64,000 bases of DNA from Setomelanomma holmii. Taxonomy: Eukaryota > Ascomycota > Dothideomycetes > Pleosporales > Phaeosphaeriaceae. Made by a program: the position numbers and the translations under genes. The stretch is from the NCBI GenBank assembly GCA_010015745.1, contig ML978188.1:62001-126000 (forward strand). Reading direction: 5' to 3'. The notes beneath the pieces are model-generated. The model had not been told where the DNA came from and did not search any database. It worked only from the letters and a program-made list of their open reading frames with translations. Below, one piece after another: positions 1-11,851 of this stretch (within the stretch, counting starts at the first letter, position 1; each line of letters begins with the position of its first letter).

Positions 1-1438
1 CGCAGCTCTTATCTAGACATTGCCCTCGCAGAGACACCAGATCTGCTGGCAGCATCAACACGACCAGCCCGCGTCAATTCTCAGCGGTTTGCGCGCATTT
101 GCGAACAGTCTCGGACGAAGCCGAAGCGACACGCTATCCATGGATCCATAACGCTTCAGGCAACCGGCATCGGAGCTCGCCAAGCGTCTACACCGAGGCC
201 ACGCGCTGTGAGACGGGGAGCCCATGGCCATAAAGTCACTGCACTCGTAAGGCTGGCGATGCAACTTCGATCCGGTATGCCGTCGTTATCAGTGCCTCCA
301 GACAGCAGCATCCAGGTCGACATACGGGACTCACCGGTGATCTGACCTGACCTGACGTTCCATCAACGTTGGGTGCTGTGACGTGGACAACGCAGGACCT
401 CCGCATCGCAAAGCGGTTTCGATCACGCTCATGAACCTTCCCCGCTTGCACCGTCTTGGCCTGTGATTCGATCAACATCCTGGCCTGTTGGACCTCACCG
501 TCGCTGACTCCTCGCACGAGTCGCGCTGGAGGCTGGAGCATCTCTCACAAGCACTGCATTGGCCGCTGCCGGATCTTCCTTGGGCTCGCCGAAGTCGCTG
601 CTTCTATGCAGCACCTGAGCGTTGTTGGCCTGAACTGGGATAGCGGCGCCGCGCTTTTTCTCGGCTGAGCGAGCAGGTGACCTCGGTGCGGTTGAGACTC
701 GGACACTGACGACGACTCGCGCGCATCGTGACTTTCGACTTGGTGTTTATGCCTGCGTAGAAGTTGCGTGTCGGTGAGCGAAGCGGAAGCGGAATCGGAA
801 TGGCATATAGACTGCAATGCCGTTGCCGAGAAAAGGAGCTTTGAAGTCTGCTCCGGTCGACATGCATGCTCCTGGTATCAAGGAATCTACAGCGACACGA
901 ATGCACGTGGAACGGATAATTGCTCAAGGTGCTTCGAAATGCTCGGAGAGATAGAGCAGTGAGCCCTCTCAGAAGGATTAGTCAAATTGACGAGGTGAGA
1001 GCGGAGTTGCTGCATCGAAGAGGTGTAAAGCCCTGAATAGTAGAGTAAACGGTGAGATTGGTGAGGCCCATTGTTCTTTCCACATTGGCAACATATCTCA
1101 CAGCACCTGCCGGTTGACAGTGTGACACCCACATGGAATTGCGGAAAGAGCGAGCTCACTCCTGAGCACTTGCTGGCAGTAAGACGGCCAGATGCTAAGC
1201 ATCACAATGCGAGCTCTCCACCATGCAACTCTATGCGACAGCCCTCACCCGCCCCACAGGATATCGAGCATCGACATAGTGTCACATGACTTTTCTCCTG
1301 ATTTCAGTAGTATCGGATCGCGCATCAACTACTCGGTCAGCATCTAATTGCTAGTCGTTGCTTCGTGCGCAGTCTCTCGTTTTAGAGATCCCTGGCATAC
1401 GTTTACCACAACAAGCTCGCTGCTGACGGTAGGCAGCA
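1..1438. other. Upstream stretch without a supported gene
   Basis: Only short overlapping reading frames are present on both strands. A minus-strand frame at about 236-541 has a somewhat protein-like stretch (VSDGEVQQARMLIESQ) but no start, partner exon or recognisable domain. It may be a gene remnant or the promoter of the arrestin-like gene that begins at 1439. Confidence 0.4.
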
Positions 1439-4198
1439 ATGACACTATCCGATATCGCGGGACGGCTGCTGAAAGGGTCAGGTCACTCGCAGCCACCGCC
1501 TGGCAAAGGCCCACCAACCGAGTCCGGCCCCGTAGACAGAGAAAGCGGCTGTTCATTTCTGGCATCGCCAGGACCAGACAACAGCCAAGTCACCGGGTGC
1601 GGAGGAATGGTTGGCAGCAGCTTTGGCGAACCCAGAGGGCACTCCATCAACGCGTCTTCCTGGGCGAAGATCCGTCCTCTATCAGACATTCGCGAACTCA
1701 CTGAGCCGAGCCTGGCAGACACGATACCTCGAAAGCTTCTCTCGGAAGGCCACGCGCAGAGTACCTCTCGCCCAGATCTTTCGCGCAAGCCTTCTGTGGC
1801 TTCCAAGCGGCGACCAAGCATTGACACTCGCAATGGAGAGAACAAAGAACCAGATAGAAAGATGAGCATCGAAAGCAACGGCATTAGAACCGTCCACCGA
1901 GGGCGATCCTCTAGAACACCATCACCACCAAGTCCTGCGGACAATAACAGCATATCAAGTATATACACCATTCCGCCTGGAAGTATACCACCACGATCGT
2001 CGTCACGTACGCGCGCACGTAGTGTCTCCAGGACACGCCCACCTAGACAGATTCCACCAGTCCAAGTCTCGCAACGGCCTCCTGCGCCTACTTCTCTGCA
2101 TACAATACCTACAATACCGCTACCACCTCCTAAAGGCTGCGGCCATACCATTCCCCGTCGAGGACAGTCGCAATCACCTCTTCGCCATGTCGCTGCGCGT
2201 CTCGATCCTATCTCACATGATACCAACCGGCGCATACCATCCAGAACATTTGTCCGAGAGCCCCTCTCAAAGGAGTTTCTCGAATTCCCTTCGCATCGTC
2301 ACCCACGAATAGAGCTCGGTCTCGATCTATCGGCGGGTATATTTGTAGGTGGAGGTTCAATAGAGGGAACAGTGCAGATCAACGTTGACGACGCTGAGCG
2401 AATACGTCATAGAAGGACTCTGGACATAGCCCGAATATCTATCGACCTCCTTAGGCTGGAGGAGATGAGCGGAAATAGACGTTGTGTATTTCTCAACCTT
2501 GCTACAGAGCTTATCGACGACCAGAATCCACCCCCAGCCAACATGGTGGACACTCAAGAGCCCATCGGCTCCGACGAGTTGTTTTGGCATTTGATGCCGT
2601 CCGTCACGAACTTAGCGTTCAACCTCAGCTTGCCGCTCAACGTTGGACCGCCCCCGTTCCAATCGAAGAATGCAAGAATACGTTACGTTCTCTGCATTTC
2701 TCTCTTGATACGTGACCACGGCAAACAATACATCGTACGTACGTCGGAAGATGTTACGGTGCTTTCGGTATACGATCGTAAGAACTGCTGAGGTATTTCC
2801 ATGAATCTTGCTGACTGTGGAGCAGCTGAGAAAGCGCTCATGTCTCTGCCAAGTCCCCTCACAGCATCGGACGAACATGTCAAGCCACGCGATAGTACGG
2901 TCGAAGTCGTTCGAGTGACAGCGGGCCTGCATCGACAGGTTTGGGTCAGCGGAACGAGCATATATGTCGACGTACATATTGCCAACAACAGCCGCAAGAT
3001 GATCAAGAAGATTGAGTTGCAATTGGAGAGAGACATTTTATGCTACAAACACGTTTGTTTCGCACGAGAACTTTATGCACGCATGCAGACGCTAATGTCG
3101 CATCTATCTAGGCCGCTGCTTCAACGATGGAGAAATCTGCTGGCCAGGCTCGGATATTCGACAGCAACGAACGTTCGGTTTTGAGTAAATCGGTCGTCAA
3201 GCACGGTTCGGCCGGTTGGCACGGCGTACCAACCCACCATACGCACATTCGAACTTGCGATCTTGAACTGCCGCGCGGCCACGCAACAGTCAAGTGTGGT
3301 AAGAAGTATTGCTTGAACGACCTTGACCACGGCTAATGAATCAGGAAAATTTTTCGAGGTTCGATACTTCTTGAATGTCATCGTTGGCAGCAACCACACG
3401 TCAGTCTGCTCTACCTACCCTGTGACGAAGCTCACATTTTCTAGGAAGCTGGTGACAGTTCAGCTACCAATCGTCCTTATACACATGGTACGTGCTATGA
3501 ATATGGGGTCTACCGGGGATGAAGTCAGCTCATCTACCTAGAATTCCCTGGATGTCGTACCGAACTCCGTGGCCCAAGTCGCGATGGCCATCGAAGAGAA
3601 GCGGTCGGCGAATTATCAGCGCGGCCGATCATCATCACGTCTGGCCCGTCGTCCATCTCAATCTGTCCAGGGTCGTGCATTTGCAGCTCCTCGCATGCAA
3701 TCCCTGGATCGAATGCGTGCTCGTGCGGAGGATATACAGGAACTTGGCCAAGTGCTGGATAAGAGCCCTCGTAAGTATAGCCTACGACGCATGAACTCGA
3801 ACTGGGACTATCATACCCCACCATCGAATCGCAAAGGCAGAATCCTTGGTGATGGCGAAGCAGCCGATCTACAAGATCGCTTGCGAAGGGTACGATCCAA
3901 TGCCACTATTAGCTCCAAGACGAACTTGAACCGCGAGAATTCGGTCAGGTCTTGGCGCGGTACTAGCTCTGCTCTGGGCTTCAGAGAGGCTGAAGTTCGG
4001 GAAGACATGGAGCTTGCTGGCCTAGGCACCACCGGTGAAGCTCCATTCAAGCAAAGACTGGAGCAAAGTCGCGAGCGCCAATACCGATTCAGTAAGAAGA
4101 AGAGCGTTGAGCGGTGGAAAGGTGTTGCAAATGCAGGCGTCGGATGGCTGAAGGGAAATGGTGCCAAAGACGAGCGAGAGCAAGGTAATTGGGTGTGA
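1439..4198 (+). CDS. Arrestin-like (alpha-arrestin) protein
   Basis: Six exons (1439-2777, 2826-3052, 3112-3298, 3345-3399, 3445-3487, 3542-4198) join in frame to 835 aa. All five introns have GT-AG ends and are 45-59 bp. The first 270 or so residues are Ser/Pro/Arg-rich and low complexity. The arrestin fold follows, with an N-lobe around HPRIELGLDLSAGIF and the C-lobe core spread over exons 2-5 (VTAGLHRQVWVSGTSIYVDV, LPRGHATVKCGK, FFEVRYFLNVIV, KLVTVQLPIVLIHMNSLDV). The C-terminal 200 residues are basic and disordered. Fungal alpha-arrestins adapt ubiquitin ligases to membrane cargo and some act in pH sensing. I saw no clear PPxY motif, so a role as a Rsp5 adaptor is not shown. The start is the first ATG in frame; an upstream exon cannot be excluded. 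Confidence 0.85.
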
Positions 4199-4821
4199 AA
4201 CATGACTGCGTTCCAGCGTGAAGAATTTTACTCCATTTGGATAGAACGCTCTTGTAATGTAATGTGGATACCTTATTCTTATGCAGAAGTTGATGCTCCC
4301 CAAACGTGCGACGTGGTGACGTATGTCAACCACAACTACTCTACAACATTCGTTGCCTTGCCTGTGCCTTGTACAGCTTCAGGGCACGAGATGAGAGAGA
4401 TTTGATCGTAGAGACGACGCGTTTTATGGATGGCTGCAAGGCTATTCGAGACCCTGCTATGGAAGGTGCATGGGCCATAGTGCAGTGCGGTTGAAAACAT
4501 CTCCAGCGTGCCTGCCTTCCTCGCTTCTTCATTACACATCAATATCTTATATGTCCTGATCCAAGCACAAGAAATGTACCAGAGTCTCAAGGCTGTGGCA
4601 AAGCTGGGGATGGCGGCTTTATTGATAGCGGCAGCCTGGCCCGCATTGCCTACCAGGCTGAGAACGTCGAGCATGATATGCTGACCCCACGTTTCCAGTC
4701 TTCCATCTCGAGGTCGTCTTTACTCGTGCACAACACAGCCCCCCGCATACGAAGTCTGAGCCAAATCGGATAAGATTAGCTGGTCCGGACCGCGTACGGA
4801 TCAGCGCGATCAAAGAGAAGT
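4199..4821. other. Intergenic, no gene seen
   Basis: This gap separates the arrestin-like gene from the HET pseudogene. Only short frames without recognisable content occur on either strand. Confidence 0.5.
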
Positions 4822-6924
4822 ATGAGCGATGAGATTAGCAACAACGAGAATGATACCAGCGATGAGAATGACGCGAGGATGCTGGACGACGTTGTCACAA
4901 TGACCATACATCCTGACTGCGGGTTTGATATGGACGAAGAGTACGCCTCACTGAAGGAACTCAAGAAATCAGCAAGACAAGGTTGTCCGGAGTGCATTGT
5001 TGCATACGTTGCTCTGCAAAAGCAAATCATCGAAGGTCTGGACGATATGAACCAAGGCTTGTCTGTATTTTTCGATCACGATGCTGTGCTCTCGGCCATT
5101 ACGGTCGATGGCCACACGATCGTCTTCGCTACGGACTGTGGAGAAACCTCACCGTCTGAACTGCAGTTCTATGGCGAGTAAATTTCGCCAATCGATTACG
5201 ATGTACAGCGCATCCTTGCGCACGACACGGGATCAGCCCGAAGCCTAGAAATCGCGCTTCGGTGGATAAGGAGCTGCGATAATGAGCATAGATGTATTCC
5301 GAGTGCTCCATGTCATCTACCACGACGACTTTTCGACGTACGAAACAGCCACGTTTGTCTTCACGAGACGAGTATAGATGAACACATGAGATACGCATGT
5401 TTGTCGCATTGCTGGGGTGCCGCAGCATCAGATACAATGCTTCGCACAACCTCGAAGGAATTGGACTCGTTTAAGCAAGACATTCCGTGGAGGCGCTTGC
5501 CTAGGACATTTCGAGACGCTATTTCTTTTGCACGCAAACTAGAGATCGATTGCATATGGATAGACTCTCTCTGCATCATCTAGGATAGCGTTTTAGATTG
5601 GTAGGAACAATCAGGGGATATGGCATCGATATATTCCAGAGCATACATTACGCTTGAAGCATCCGCGTCCCACGATGCTTCTGGCGGCTGCCACAAGATT
5701 GATGACTTGGCGAAGATCAGTTACACGCCTGTCGCCATGCTCAAATACCTCAATGGCGAGTGCGGTGTTTATGCGAGACGCTTAGTTGACCATAGTTGTT
5801 TCCCCTTGTTACGCCGCGGCTGGGTTCTTCAGGAACGAACGCTTTCACCTCGAGTGCTACACTTCGCAAGAGAAGAACTTGCTTGGCAATGTAATGCCCT
5901 CGCCGTTTGCGAATGTGGATCTGGCGACCTGTACAGCGAGCCTGTGAGATTTTCCACTATCGATATCACCCCTGCACGGTCGCAATCTGCTACTTTACGA
6001 TCGTGGAACGACGTCGTTCAAGCGTGTACAGCACTGCGCCTTACCTTCGCCAGGGATGTATTCCCGGCGCTTTCTGGTATCGCCAGAGTCTTCGCCACCA
6101 GTTTACAAGACGAATATGTCGCGGGACTATGCAGGCGTACACTGATCCCCGACCTGCTATGGTACTTCGAAGGTGCTATCAAGATTGCGAGCCCATGGAG
6201 GGCACCGTCGTGGTCGTGGGCATCGATTCAGTCGGATTATCCCGCAGGCTACGACTCGTTCGACCTCAATCACAAGCTCTTACCTGCATCTCGAAATCTA
6301 GCAGAAGTTGCAGATGTCGTATGTGAACCTCTTGGCGCAGATAAGACGGGAGAGCTTGCAATGGCCCATCTCACCCTCCGAACGAAGGCAGTGGCTTCGC
6401 GTCTTGAACAGGACGAAAGTCGCATGTACGCTCTACGGATCGGGCCAACGATTGTCACCGGAATGCAATTCCTCGGCATCTCGCGTCAGTATCTCGAGAC
6501 GGTCCTTGTTGGACTCCTTAATTGTCGACCTGCCGTCAAAGACTGTATTGATATAACCATCACGCAAATCGCCACATGTATTGACACTCAGATTGTAGAA
6601 CTATAAGAGGTCTACGAAGATCTCGAGATCATTCAAGAGAGACGTTCATACCTACTACTAGCACGAGACCCGAAAGACAACGGTCGCTGGATCCGAGTCG
6701 GTCTCATGATGATCTCAAAATATGAGCCAGACACGGAATTGTATGGGAAGCGGCATACTTATTCACTCAAATACAAGGCTGCTTTGATACAGAAAATGAC
6801 TCGAGACGAGATCAAGGCGAAGCTGGAAAAGACGGCCAGCCGCAATCGCGAATCTTCCGGCTCTTCGATGAGTCGGAAACACAGGATATTGTTGTTTGGT
6901 AGCGCTAAGAGTCCGAGGTACTAG
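4822..6924 (+). pseudogene. HET-domain (heterokaryon incompatibility) gene broken by four stops
   Basis: One reading frame of about 700 codons runs from ATG 4822 to TAG 6922-6924 with no frameshift. It is interrupted by TAA at 5179, TAG at 5581, TAG at 5602 and TAA at 6604. The HET signature is clear: YACLSHCWG at about codon 190, LPRTFRDAISFARKL, then CIWIDSLCII followed by the stop and by D, where the family has I-I/N-Q-D. MASIYSRAYITLEASAS follows, with the usual WVLQERTLSPRVLHF block downstream. The N-terminal part also has typical HET pre-domain features (a GCPEC motif and a W-x-C-x-H-x-C segment). HET proteins trigger cell death on non-self hyphal fusion. Every stop is one C-to-T change from a Gln codon, and the 5581 stop sits where Gln is expected. 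I infer RIP-like inactivation of a once full-length gene. Confidence 0.9.
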
Positions 6925-7269
6925 ATTTACGAAACAAGAAAGCGAGCGGACCGTGATGAGGCGTTGGGAAAACTTCACATCGTCCCCACCTGCAGATACC
7001 TGCCTCACACGACATGTGTGTAGTTCATGTGCGAGGCAACGGATCGAGCGACAGTCCACGTCTGTATGTATATGCAGTCTTTGCATGACAGGATTCTTTG
7101 CATGACAGGATTCTTTTCACCTCCCGCTTCCTTCCTTTGCGGCATCCCCATGATCGATTGAGTAATTCCTCCGGCCAAAACGCAATGCGCATGCCAGCAT
7201 CATCCTCAATCCCACGCTAGACTGTTACACACGCTCTTTCATACTTTCCCCTCCATCGATGCTGCAGCC
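6925..7269. other. Intergenic between HET pseudogene and pin4
   Basis: No reading frame of interest was found. The stretch contains one short tandem duplication, listed separately. Confidence 0.5.
7081..7114. repeat. Perfect 17-bp tandem duplication
   Basis: The unit TTGCATGACAGGATTCT occurs twice head to tail (7081-7097 and 7098-7114). It lies in the gap between two convergent genes, with no sign of function. Confidence 0.9.
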
Positions 7270-7787
7270 TTACTTCCTGCCCTCAACCATGATTATGTGA
7301 TACTACAGAGTGGTATAGGAAGTCAGCAAATGTCTCATAATGGATTTCGATCGTGGACGTCACTAACCCCTTCTCTCGTTTTAACCTCCCCAATCTTCGG
7401 ACTCCCAGTCGTACTCGGGTCCAACTCATACGCCACTTTCTCAAACTCCGCCATCAAACTGCCTCGCACTTTCCAGCCTAATGAACCACCTGCGACAATC
7501 GTCAGCAAACCGCCCATTTAACACAAACCACACTACACGTCCATGCCAGTATGCGTTAACGTACCCTGCCGCGCCTTATCCTCACTCATTTCCCTCGCGA
7601 CATCATCAAACTTGGCCCCATTCCGAATCTTCTCCAGTGCTTCTTCCTTTTTGCTGTGTTTCTCGCACAGGATGTGGCGGACGTTTATGGATGTTGCTGG
7701 CTTGAGTTTCCCAGTTCCACTGCTACCGGATTTGCTGGACTCGCTTTTCGACTCGTCTTTGCCTTTGTTTTTGTTCTTTGGAGGCAT
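7270..7787 (-). CDS. pin4: Parvulin-type peptidyl-prolyl cis-trans isomerase (Pin4/Par14 type)
   Basis: Three exons on the minus strand (7787-7565, 7489-7368, 7302-7270) give 125 aa, the usual size for fungal Pin4. The N-terminus is a Lys/Ser-rich tail (MPPKNKNKGKDESKSE), which in this family binds nucleic acid. The rotamase domain starts at INVRHILCEKHSKKEEAL and continues through KFDDVAREMSEDKARQGGSL, GWKVRGSLMAEFEKVAYEL and the closing YHIIMVEGRK. The protein lacks a WW domain, which separates it from Ess1/Pin1. It isomerises peptide bonds before proline in the nucleus or nucleolus. The intron phases match the family sequence exactly, for instance RQG-GSLGWK across intron 1. Confidence 0.93.
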
Positions 7788-8497
7788 CGAGGATGCTGGG
7801 ATATGAAGGGTGCTGTGGAATGTGGGAGGCTAAAAGGCGGAGGACTTGGAGGTTCAAGTCCGTGAGCGGTGCGCGTTGCAGGCGTGCATGCGTGGATCGT
7901 GATTTGTGTTCGTGGCGTGCGCTTTCGAGTGATTCTGTGTCTATGAATCTTCATGCGATGGTGGCTGATGTTCGGTGTCCGTGTACCGGGAAGCTGAATG
8001 CAATCTATGGTAGTGAATGAATAATTCTGACAAGGCGAAGGTTTAGTAGAGCTCGACGTAAGCTCTGGACTACAAACACGCAGACATGGAATGCGGGGTG
8101 GCAGAACCGTCGTGGGTGGGGCAGGCGGTGTCCAGGGCGGTTTCAGCCCTGGAGATCACTACATGTTTGACTTGTACTGGCCTTCATCTTGGAGGACTTT
8201 TTTTGTCTCATGAAAAGTGTGAAGGCATTCATTGCATCATCACTGCTGAGGTTGTTCTGTATCTGTACTAGGCATAGTCATTCACCTCATTCATAAGCCG
8301 TGAGGCTTCACGTTGCCCTCCTCTCGATATACATAGAGAATCTGCAAAGATTGTGACACAGTTTCATATCTTTCCAACACATCTTCCCCACACCCTGGCT
8401 CCATGCCACCCGACGCTGGCGCGTGATATAGGAGCACTGCTGGCGGAGTGCTCTATGATAATGTTTGATAAGTAGGCCAAGAATTTCCATGCCTTCT
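7788..8497. other. Intergenic between pin4 and the Hos4-like gene
   Basis: No supported gene. The pin4 promoter should lie in the first part. A GGTTCAAGTCC match at about 7851 looks like a tRNA B-box but has no matching stems. Confidence 0.5.
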
Positions 8498-11400
8498 TCA
8501 GCCTGCGTCGCCATTGACGTGAGTGCCGTTGACTCCATTTGGTGGCAGAGCGAGGTCCATGAAGCTCTTCCTAGGTTTAAGTTTCTGTCCCGACTTCTCG
8601 CTTGCATCAATATCGGCGTGTATTCTCCTCTTTCCGCACTCGGACTCGATGTCCTTGAGAAGCGGTTTGAGAGATTCAACCTTGTCCATCTCAGCTCGCA
8701 GCAGTGATTCTTCGATCCAATACAGGCCTTCCATTGCCAGAAACTGGTTCTTAGCTTCCTTGATGCTGTCGCATATCTGTGTATAGTCAAAGCCTGGCGT
8801 GCCTTCCATTGGGAATCGGAAGTCTTGAGCTAGCAGAGCGATGTCGATCTGGCGAAGCATGGCTTGGCGCTGCTTGTGCGTGACGGGTATGCGAGGCCAT
8901 TCGGCGTATGGCGCGTCGAGATGTGCAAGATCAAGTTCGGGCAGTCCCAGGATGCCAACGAGCTGATACGAGCAGATGTACGTCTTCTCCGGTATCTCGG
9001 CGGACTGAAGATCGCGCGATGTTGTGTAGTGCAGCGGGAGAAAGACGACAGAAATGCCCAACTCCTCGCCGGAGAAGTGGAGTGGACGATTCGACCCCAG
9101 TTCGCACGCTCGTCGTAGAGCTCGGGGGAGCCTCGATATGCGGTTTTGCCGGGCCGCGAGCATCTCTTGTCGTTTCGCCTCCTCTTCTGCACGGCGTTGA
9201 GCCTCTTCCTCTTCGCGCTTGCGTGCAGCTTCTGCCTCTTCTGCTTGTCGTTGCACTTCCGCAGCAGCCTCTGCTTGCCTTTTCGACTCTGCCTCTTCCG
9301 CAGCCTTGCGGGCGGCCTCCTCTTCTTCTTTTCTCGCTTTCTCTGCCTCGGCGGCGGCCTCGGCTGCTTTCCGTCTCGCCTCGGTTTCCAGTCGCTGCTC
9401 TTCTTGACGCCGTTCGCGCACAGCTTCGGGTGTAGCAGTTCTCTCGGGTGGTGCAGGCGTAGATTTCGCCGAAGCGGTTGGGGTCTTCTTCATACTCATA
9501 GCATCGGTCGAAGCATCAGACAATTTGCGCTTTTTGATCTTGTCGTCCATTGTCTTGTACTTGATCTTGTTTTTCACGACCTTGCGCTCGTCTGGCGAGT
9601 CAATCTCCGGCGTAGGTTTGGCGCTGGCAGGTTTTTCGATTTTCTTGCGAATTTTTGGTGGGGGTTTGGATCCGTGGTCGTCTTCGCTTTCTTCCGATGC
9701 CGCCCGACCCTTCCGTTTCGTCGTGTCGTTGTCGTCAGATCGCGCCTTTGACGGTGGCTTAGCTGGCTTGTTCTCCTCACCCAAACTGTACGAGCGGGGC
9801 TTGACTTTTCTCGTGGGTGGCCGCACGTCTTCCTCGCTTTCGTCTTCAGACGATTCGTCGTCTACAACCTTCTTCCGCCTCTTTCCCTCGCGGTTGGCCA
9901 TTTCTTTCCCCGACATTAAGCGCCTCGACTTTTGGGGCGCCGTCGTTGACTTCGTCAGACTCGCACGTTTGGTGTCTCTTGGTAGCGAAGGTGATCGCTC
10001 TCGCTTGGGTAAGCTATTCCTCTTCATGCGCATCACGCTCAGGTAAGGTGGCTCCTTCTTTTGCCTCCTGGGCGAGCTTGAGTGCGCGTTCTTGTAATCG
10101 TCGTAGGCAGCTTTAAGAACATCTCGCTCCGACTTCCATCCAGGACCCTCCTTCTCCTCAGCAATCTCGTAGTAAGTCTTGCCTTCTTTATTTCGTCTAG
10201 TTGGGTCAAAGCCGTCTTGCTCCAAGAGGAGCTCCACGATTTCCAGGTTGCCGCGGCCGATGGCAGCTGTGATGGGGGTCTCTGGATGTTTGGCAGGATC
10301 AGGATCTGCCTTCAACCCGCTCGCCAACAGAACACTGAGAATGTCATAGTATCCACCTCTTGCAGCAGCAATACCACAAGCGATGTTGGGCTTGATGTTG
10401 CTGTTGAGCAGCTCACCGACAGCTACGGTATCACCGTTGCCGGCCTTCTCGATCAATGTTTCGACATTGTACTCGTTGTACAGGAGTCGTGATCCAGTCT
10501 TTGCCTGTACTCGCTCTGGTTGGATTTCGTTTCTCGTTCGCGAGTTTTCTCTGCGCATGGCCTCTCTGAGCACTTTCTCAATCTCCGTAGCATCGTCATC
10601 CTCACGGTCAAGCACATCTATCGCGCGCTGTCCCTTCTTGTTCGAATGCCACGGATCGACATGACCTTCGTCAAGCAGTACCTCGACCACATCGAGGTGG
10701 CTGTTTTCGACTGCGTCAATGAGGGGGGTGTCGCGGTCGCTGGATTCGCATGCAGTATTGCAGCCTTTGCTGATGAGGAACCTGGCCACGTCTGCCCAGC
10801 CGTGCAGGGAAGCCTTTTGCAAAGGTGCAATGCCTGCGTAGTCTACCTGGTCCAACTCGTCCGGCGCGTCTTCGTAAGCCTCCTTGACAGCGTCCAGGTC
10901 GCCCTTCTCAGCTTCCCTGGCCAATCGCGTTGCGCCAAACTTGTCAACCTTGGGCTTCGCCATGGTGCGTGCAGGTGATGTCAGTGCGCGATGCGCCGAG
11001 CGCTTCAGGCGTGTGTGCGGCTGCAGGTTGGGTGTCTGTGCGGGCGGCGAAGACGAATCGTCCGAGTCACACTCAGAGGCCCAGGGTGCTGGCTCTACTG
11101 ACAGAGCAAGAGAAGTGGTTTCCCTGCGCTTGCGCCCAGCCACACCAGTGACGGCAGACTGTGTGGACTGCGAGCGCTTGTGTGGTCGGCCAAAGCCTGG
11201 CGTCGCGGGCGAATTGGCCTGGCGCGACTCCTTCAGTCCTTCAGTCTTGGCCTTTTGTCGTGGAGGCTCCGCAGCCTTGGGGAACGACTCGTCGCGCAGC
11301 TTGCGCTTGCGGTTCTCGGTTGTCGACGCACTGCGGCCACGCGTGGTCTGTGCCGGTGATATGGCAGACTGGACGGGCGATTTGGTGGAGTCAGTCGGGC

Positions 11401-11851
11401 TCGTGTCTTTGGTGTGCCGCGATGTGGTGCGGCTGCTGGGCGAAGTGGGCTCCGGGCTCTTCGCATCGCGCTCTGAGCCATGCTTGGCGCCATTGATACG
11501 AACCTCTTTGGCGTTGCTGGAGCGTCGGCGGCCGTTTGTGAGTTGCGGCCGAGGGCGCGAGTCTTCTTCAATGGAGCGCAGGCGAGGTGTGTCGTTGTCG
11601 TTGCGCTCGGTCTTGATCACCTTCTTCTCGGGCGAGTCGTTGCCCAACACGACCGTCTCGGCCTCGGACTCGTTCTGTGCGTCGACATGGTCGTGGTCGC
11701 CGTTCTGGGGCAGCGGGCGGTTCTCTTTGGACGAGGGTGAGGCTGCCTTGGGTGCAGACGGGCGTGGGGATGGGGTCCTTTGGGGCTTCTTGTCGACGAG
11801 GCCGGCGGGGATGGAGGATGAGTTTAATGCAGGATCGCCATTACTGGTCAT
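8498..11851 (-). CDS. Hos4-like ankyrin-repeat protein (Set3 complex type)
   Basis: One uninterrupted frame encodes 1117 aa. I set the start at ATG 11851, because the codon before it is GTG. Residues 1-290 or so are a disordered Ser/Pro/Arg-rich region with nuclear-localisation-like clusters. Ankyrin repeats occupy about 300-560 (FGATRLAREAEKGDLDAVKE, GIAPLQKASLHGWADVARFL, DTPLIDAVENSHLDVVEVLL, TPITAAIGRGNLEIVELLLE). A charged region and a long Ala/Glu/Arg coiled coil follow (about 800-900), then a conserved C-terminal domain around FSGEELGISVVFLPLHY. This architecture matches fungal Hos4, the ankyrin subunit of the Set3 histone deacetylase complex. The identification rests on layout and repeat sequence, so a different nuclear ankyrin protein remains possible. 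The codon use of the Glu/Ala coil creates long empty frames on the other strand. Confidence 0.8.
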   Translation of the reverse strand: MTSNGDPALNSSSIPAGLVDKKPQRTPSPRPSAPKAASPSSKENRPLPQNGDHDHVDAQNESEAETVVLGNDSPEKKVIKTERNDNDTPRLRSIEEDSRPRPQLTNGRRRSSNAKEVRINGAKHGSERDAKSPEPTSPSSRTTSRHTKDTSPTDSTKSPVQSAISPAQTTRGRSASTTENRKRKLRDESFPKAAEPPRQKAKTEGLKESRQANSPATPGFGRPHKRSQSTQSAVTGVAGRKRRETTSLALSVEPAPWASECDSDDSSSPPAQTPNLQPHTRLKRSAHRALTSPARTMAKPKVDKFGATRLAREAEKGDLDAVKEAYEDAPDELDQVDYAGIAPLQKASLHGWADVARFLISKGCNTACESSDRDTPLIDAVENSHLDVVEVLLDEGHVDPWHSNKKGQRAIDVLDREDDDATEIEKVLREAMRRENSRTRNEIQPERVQAKTGSRLLYNEYNVETLIEKAGNGDTVAVGELLNSNIKPNIACGIAAARGGYYDILSVLLASGLKADPDPAKHPETPITAAIGRGNLEIVELLLEQDGFDPTRRNKEGKTYYEIAEEKEGPGWKSERDVLKAAYDDYKNAHSSSPRRQKKEPPYLSVMRMKRNSLPKRERSPSLPRDTKRASLTKSTTAPQKSRRLMSGKEMANREGKRRKKVVDDESSEDESEEDVRPPTRKVKPRSYSLGEENKPAKPPSKARSDDNDTTKRKGRAASEESEDDHGSKPPPKIRKKIEKPASAKPTPEIDSPDERKVVKNKIKYKTMDDKIKKRKLSDASTDAMSMKKTPTASAKSTPAPPERTATPEAVRERRQEEQRLETEARRKAAEAAAEAEKARKEEEEAARKAAEEAESKRQAEAAAEVQRQAEEAEAARKREEEEAQRRAEEEAKRQEMLAARQNRISRLPRALRRACELGSNRPLHFSGEELGISVVFLPLHYTTSRDLQSAEIPEKTYICSYQLVGILGLPELDLAHLDAPYAEWPRIPVTHKQRQAMLRQIDIALLAQDFRFPMEGTPGFDYTQICDSIKEAKNQFLAMEGLYWIEESLLRAEMDKVESLKPLLKDIESECGKRRIHADIDASEKSGQKLKPRKSFMDLALPPNGVNGTHVNGDAG

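Noticed and set aside
5581..5604. A-to-I editing as the explanation for the HET stops
   Set aside because: Editing UAG gives Trp, but the conserved residue at 5581 is Gln, and UAA codons at 5179 and 6604 would need two edits each. C-to-T decay fits better.
7840..7875. tRNA gene suggested by a GGTTCAAGTCC B-box match
   Set aside because: The flanking bases do not form a T-stem or an acceptor stem, and no A-box lies at the right distance.
9146..10046. Plus-strand frames rich in Phe/Leu/Ser with apparent membrane helices
   Set aside because: They are the complement of the Lys/Glu/Arg coiled coil and charged region of the Hos4-like protein, which always mimics hydrophobic sequence.
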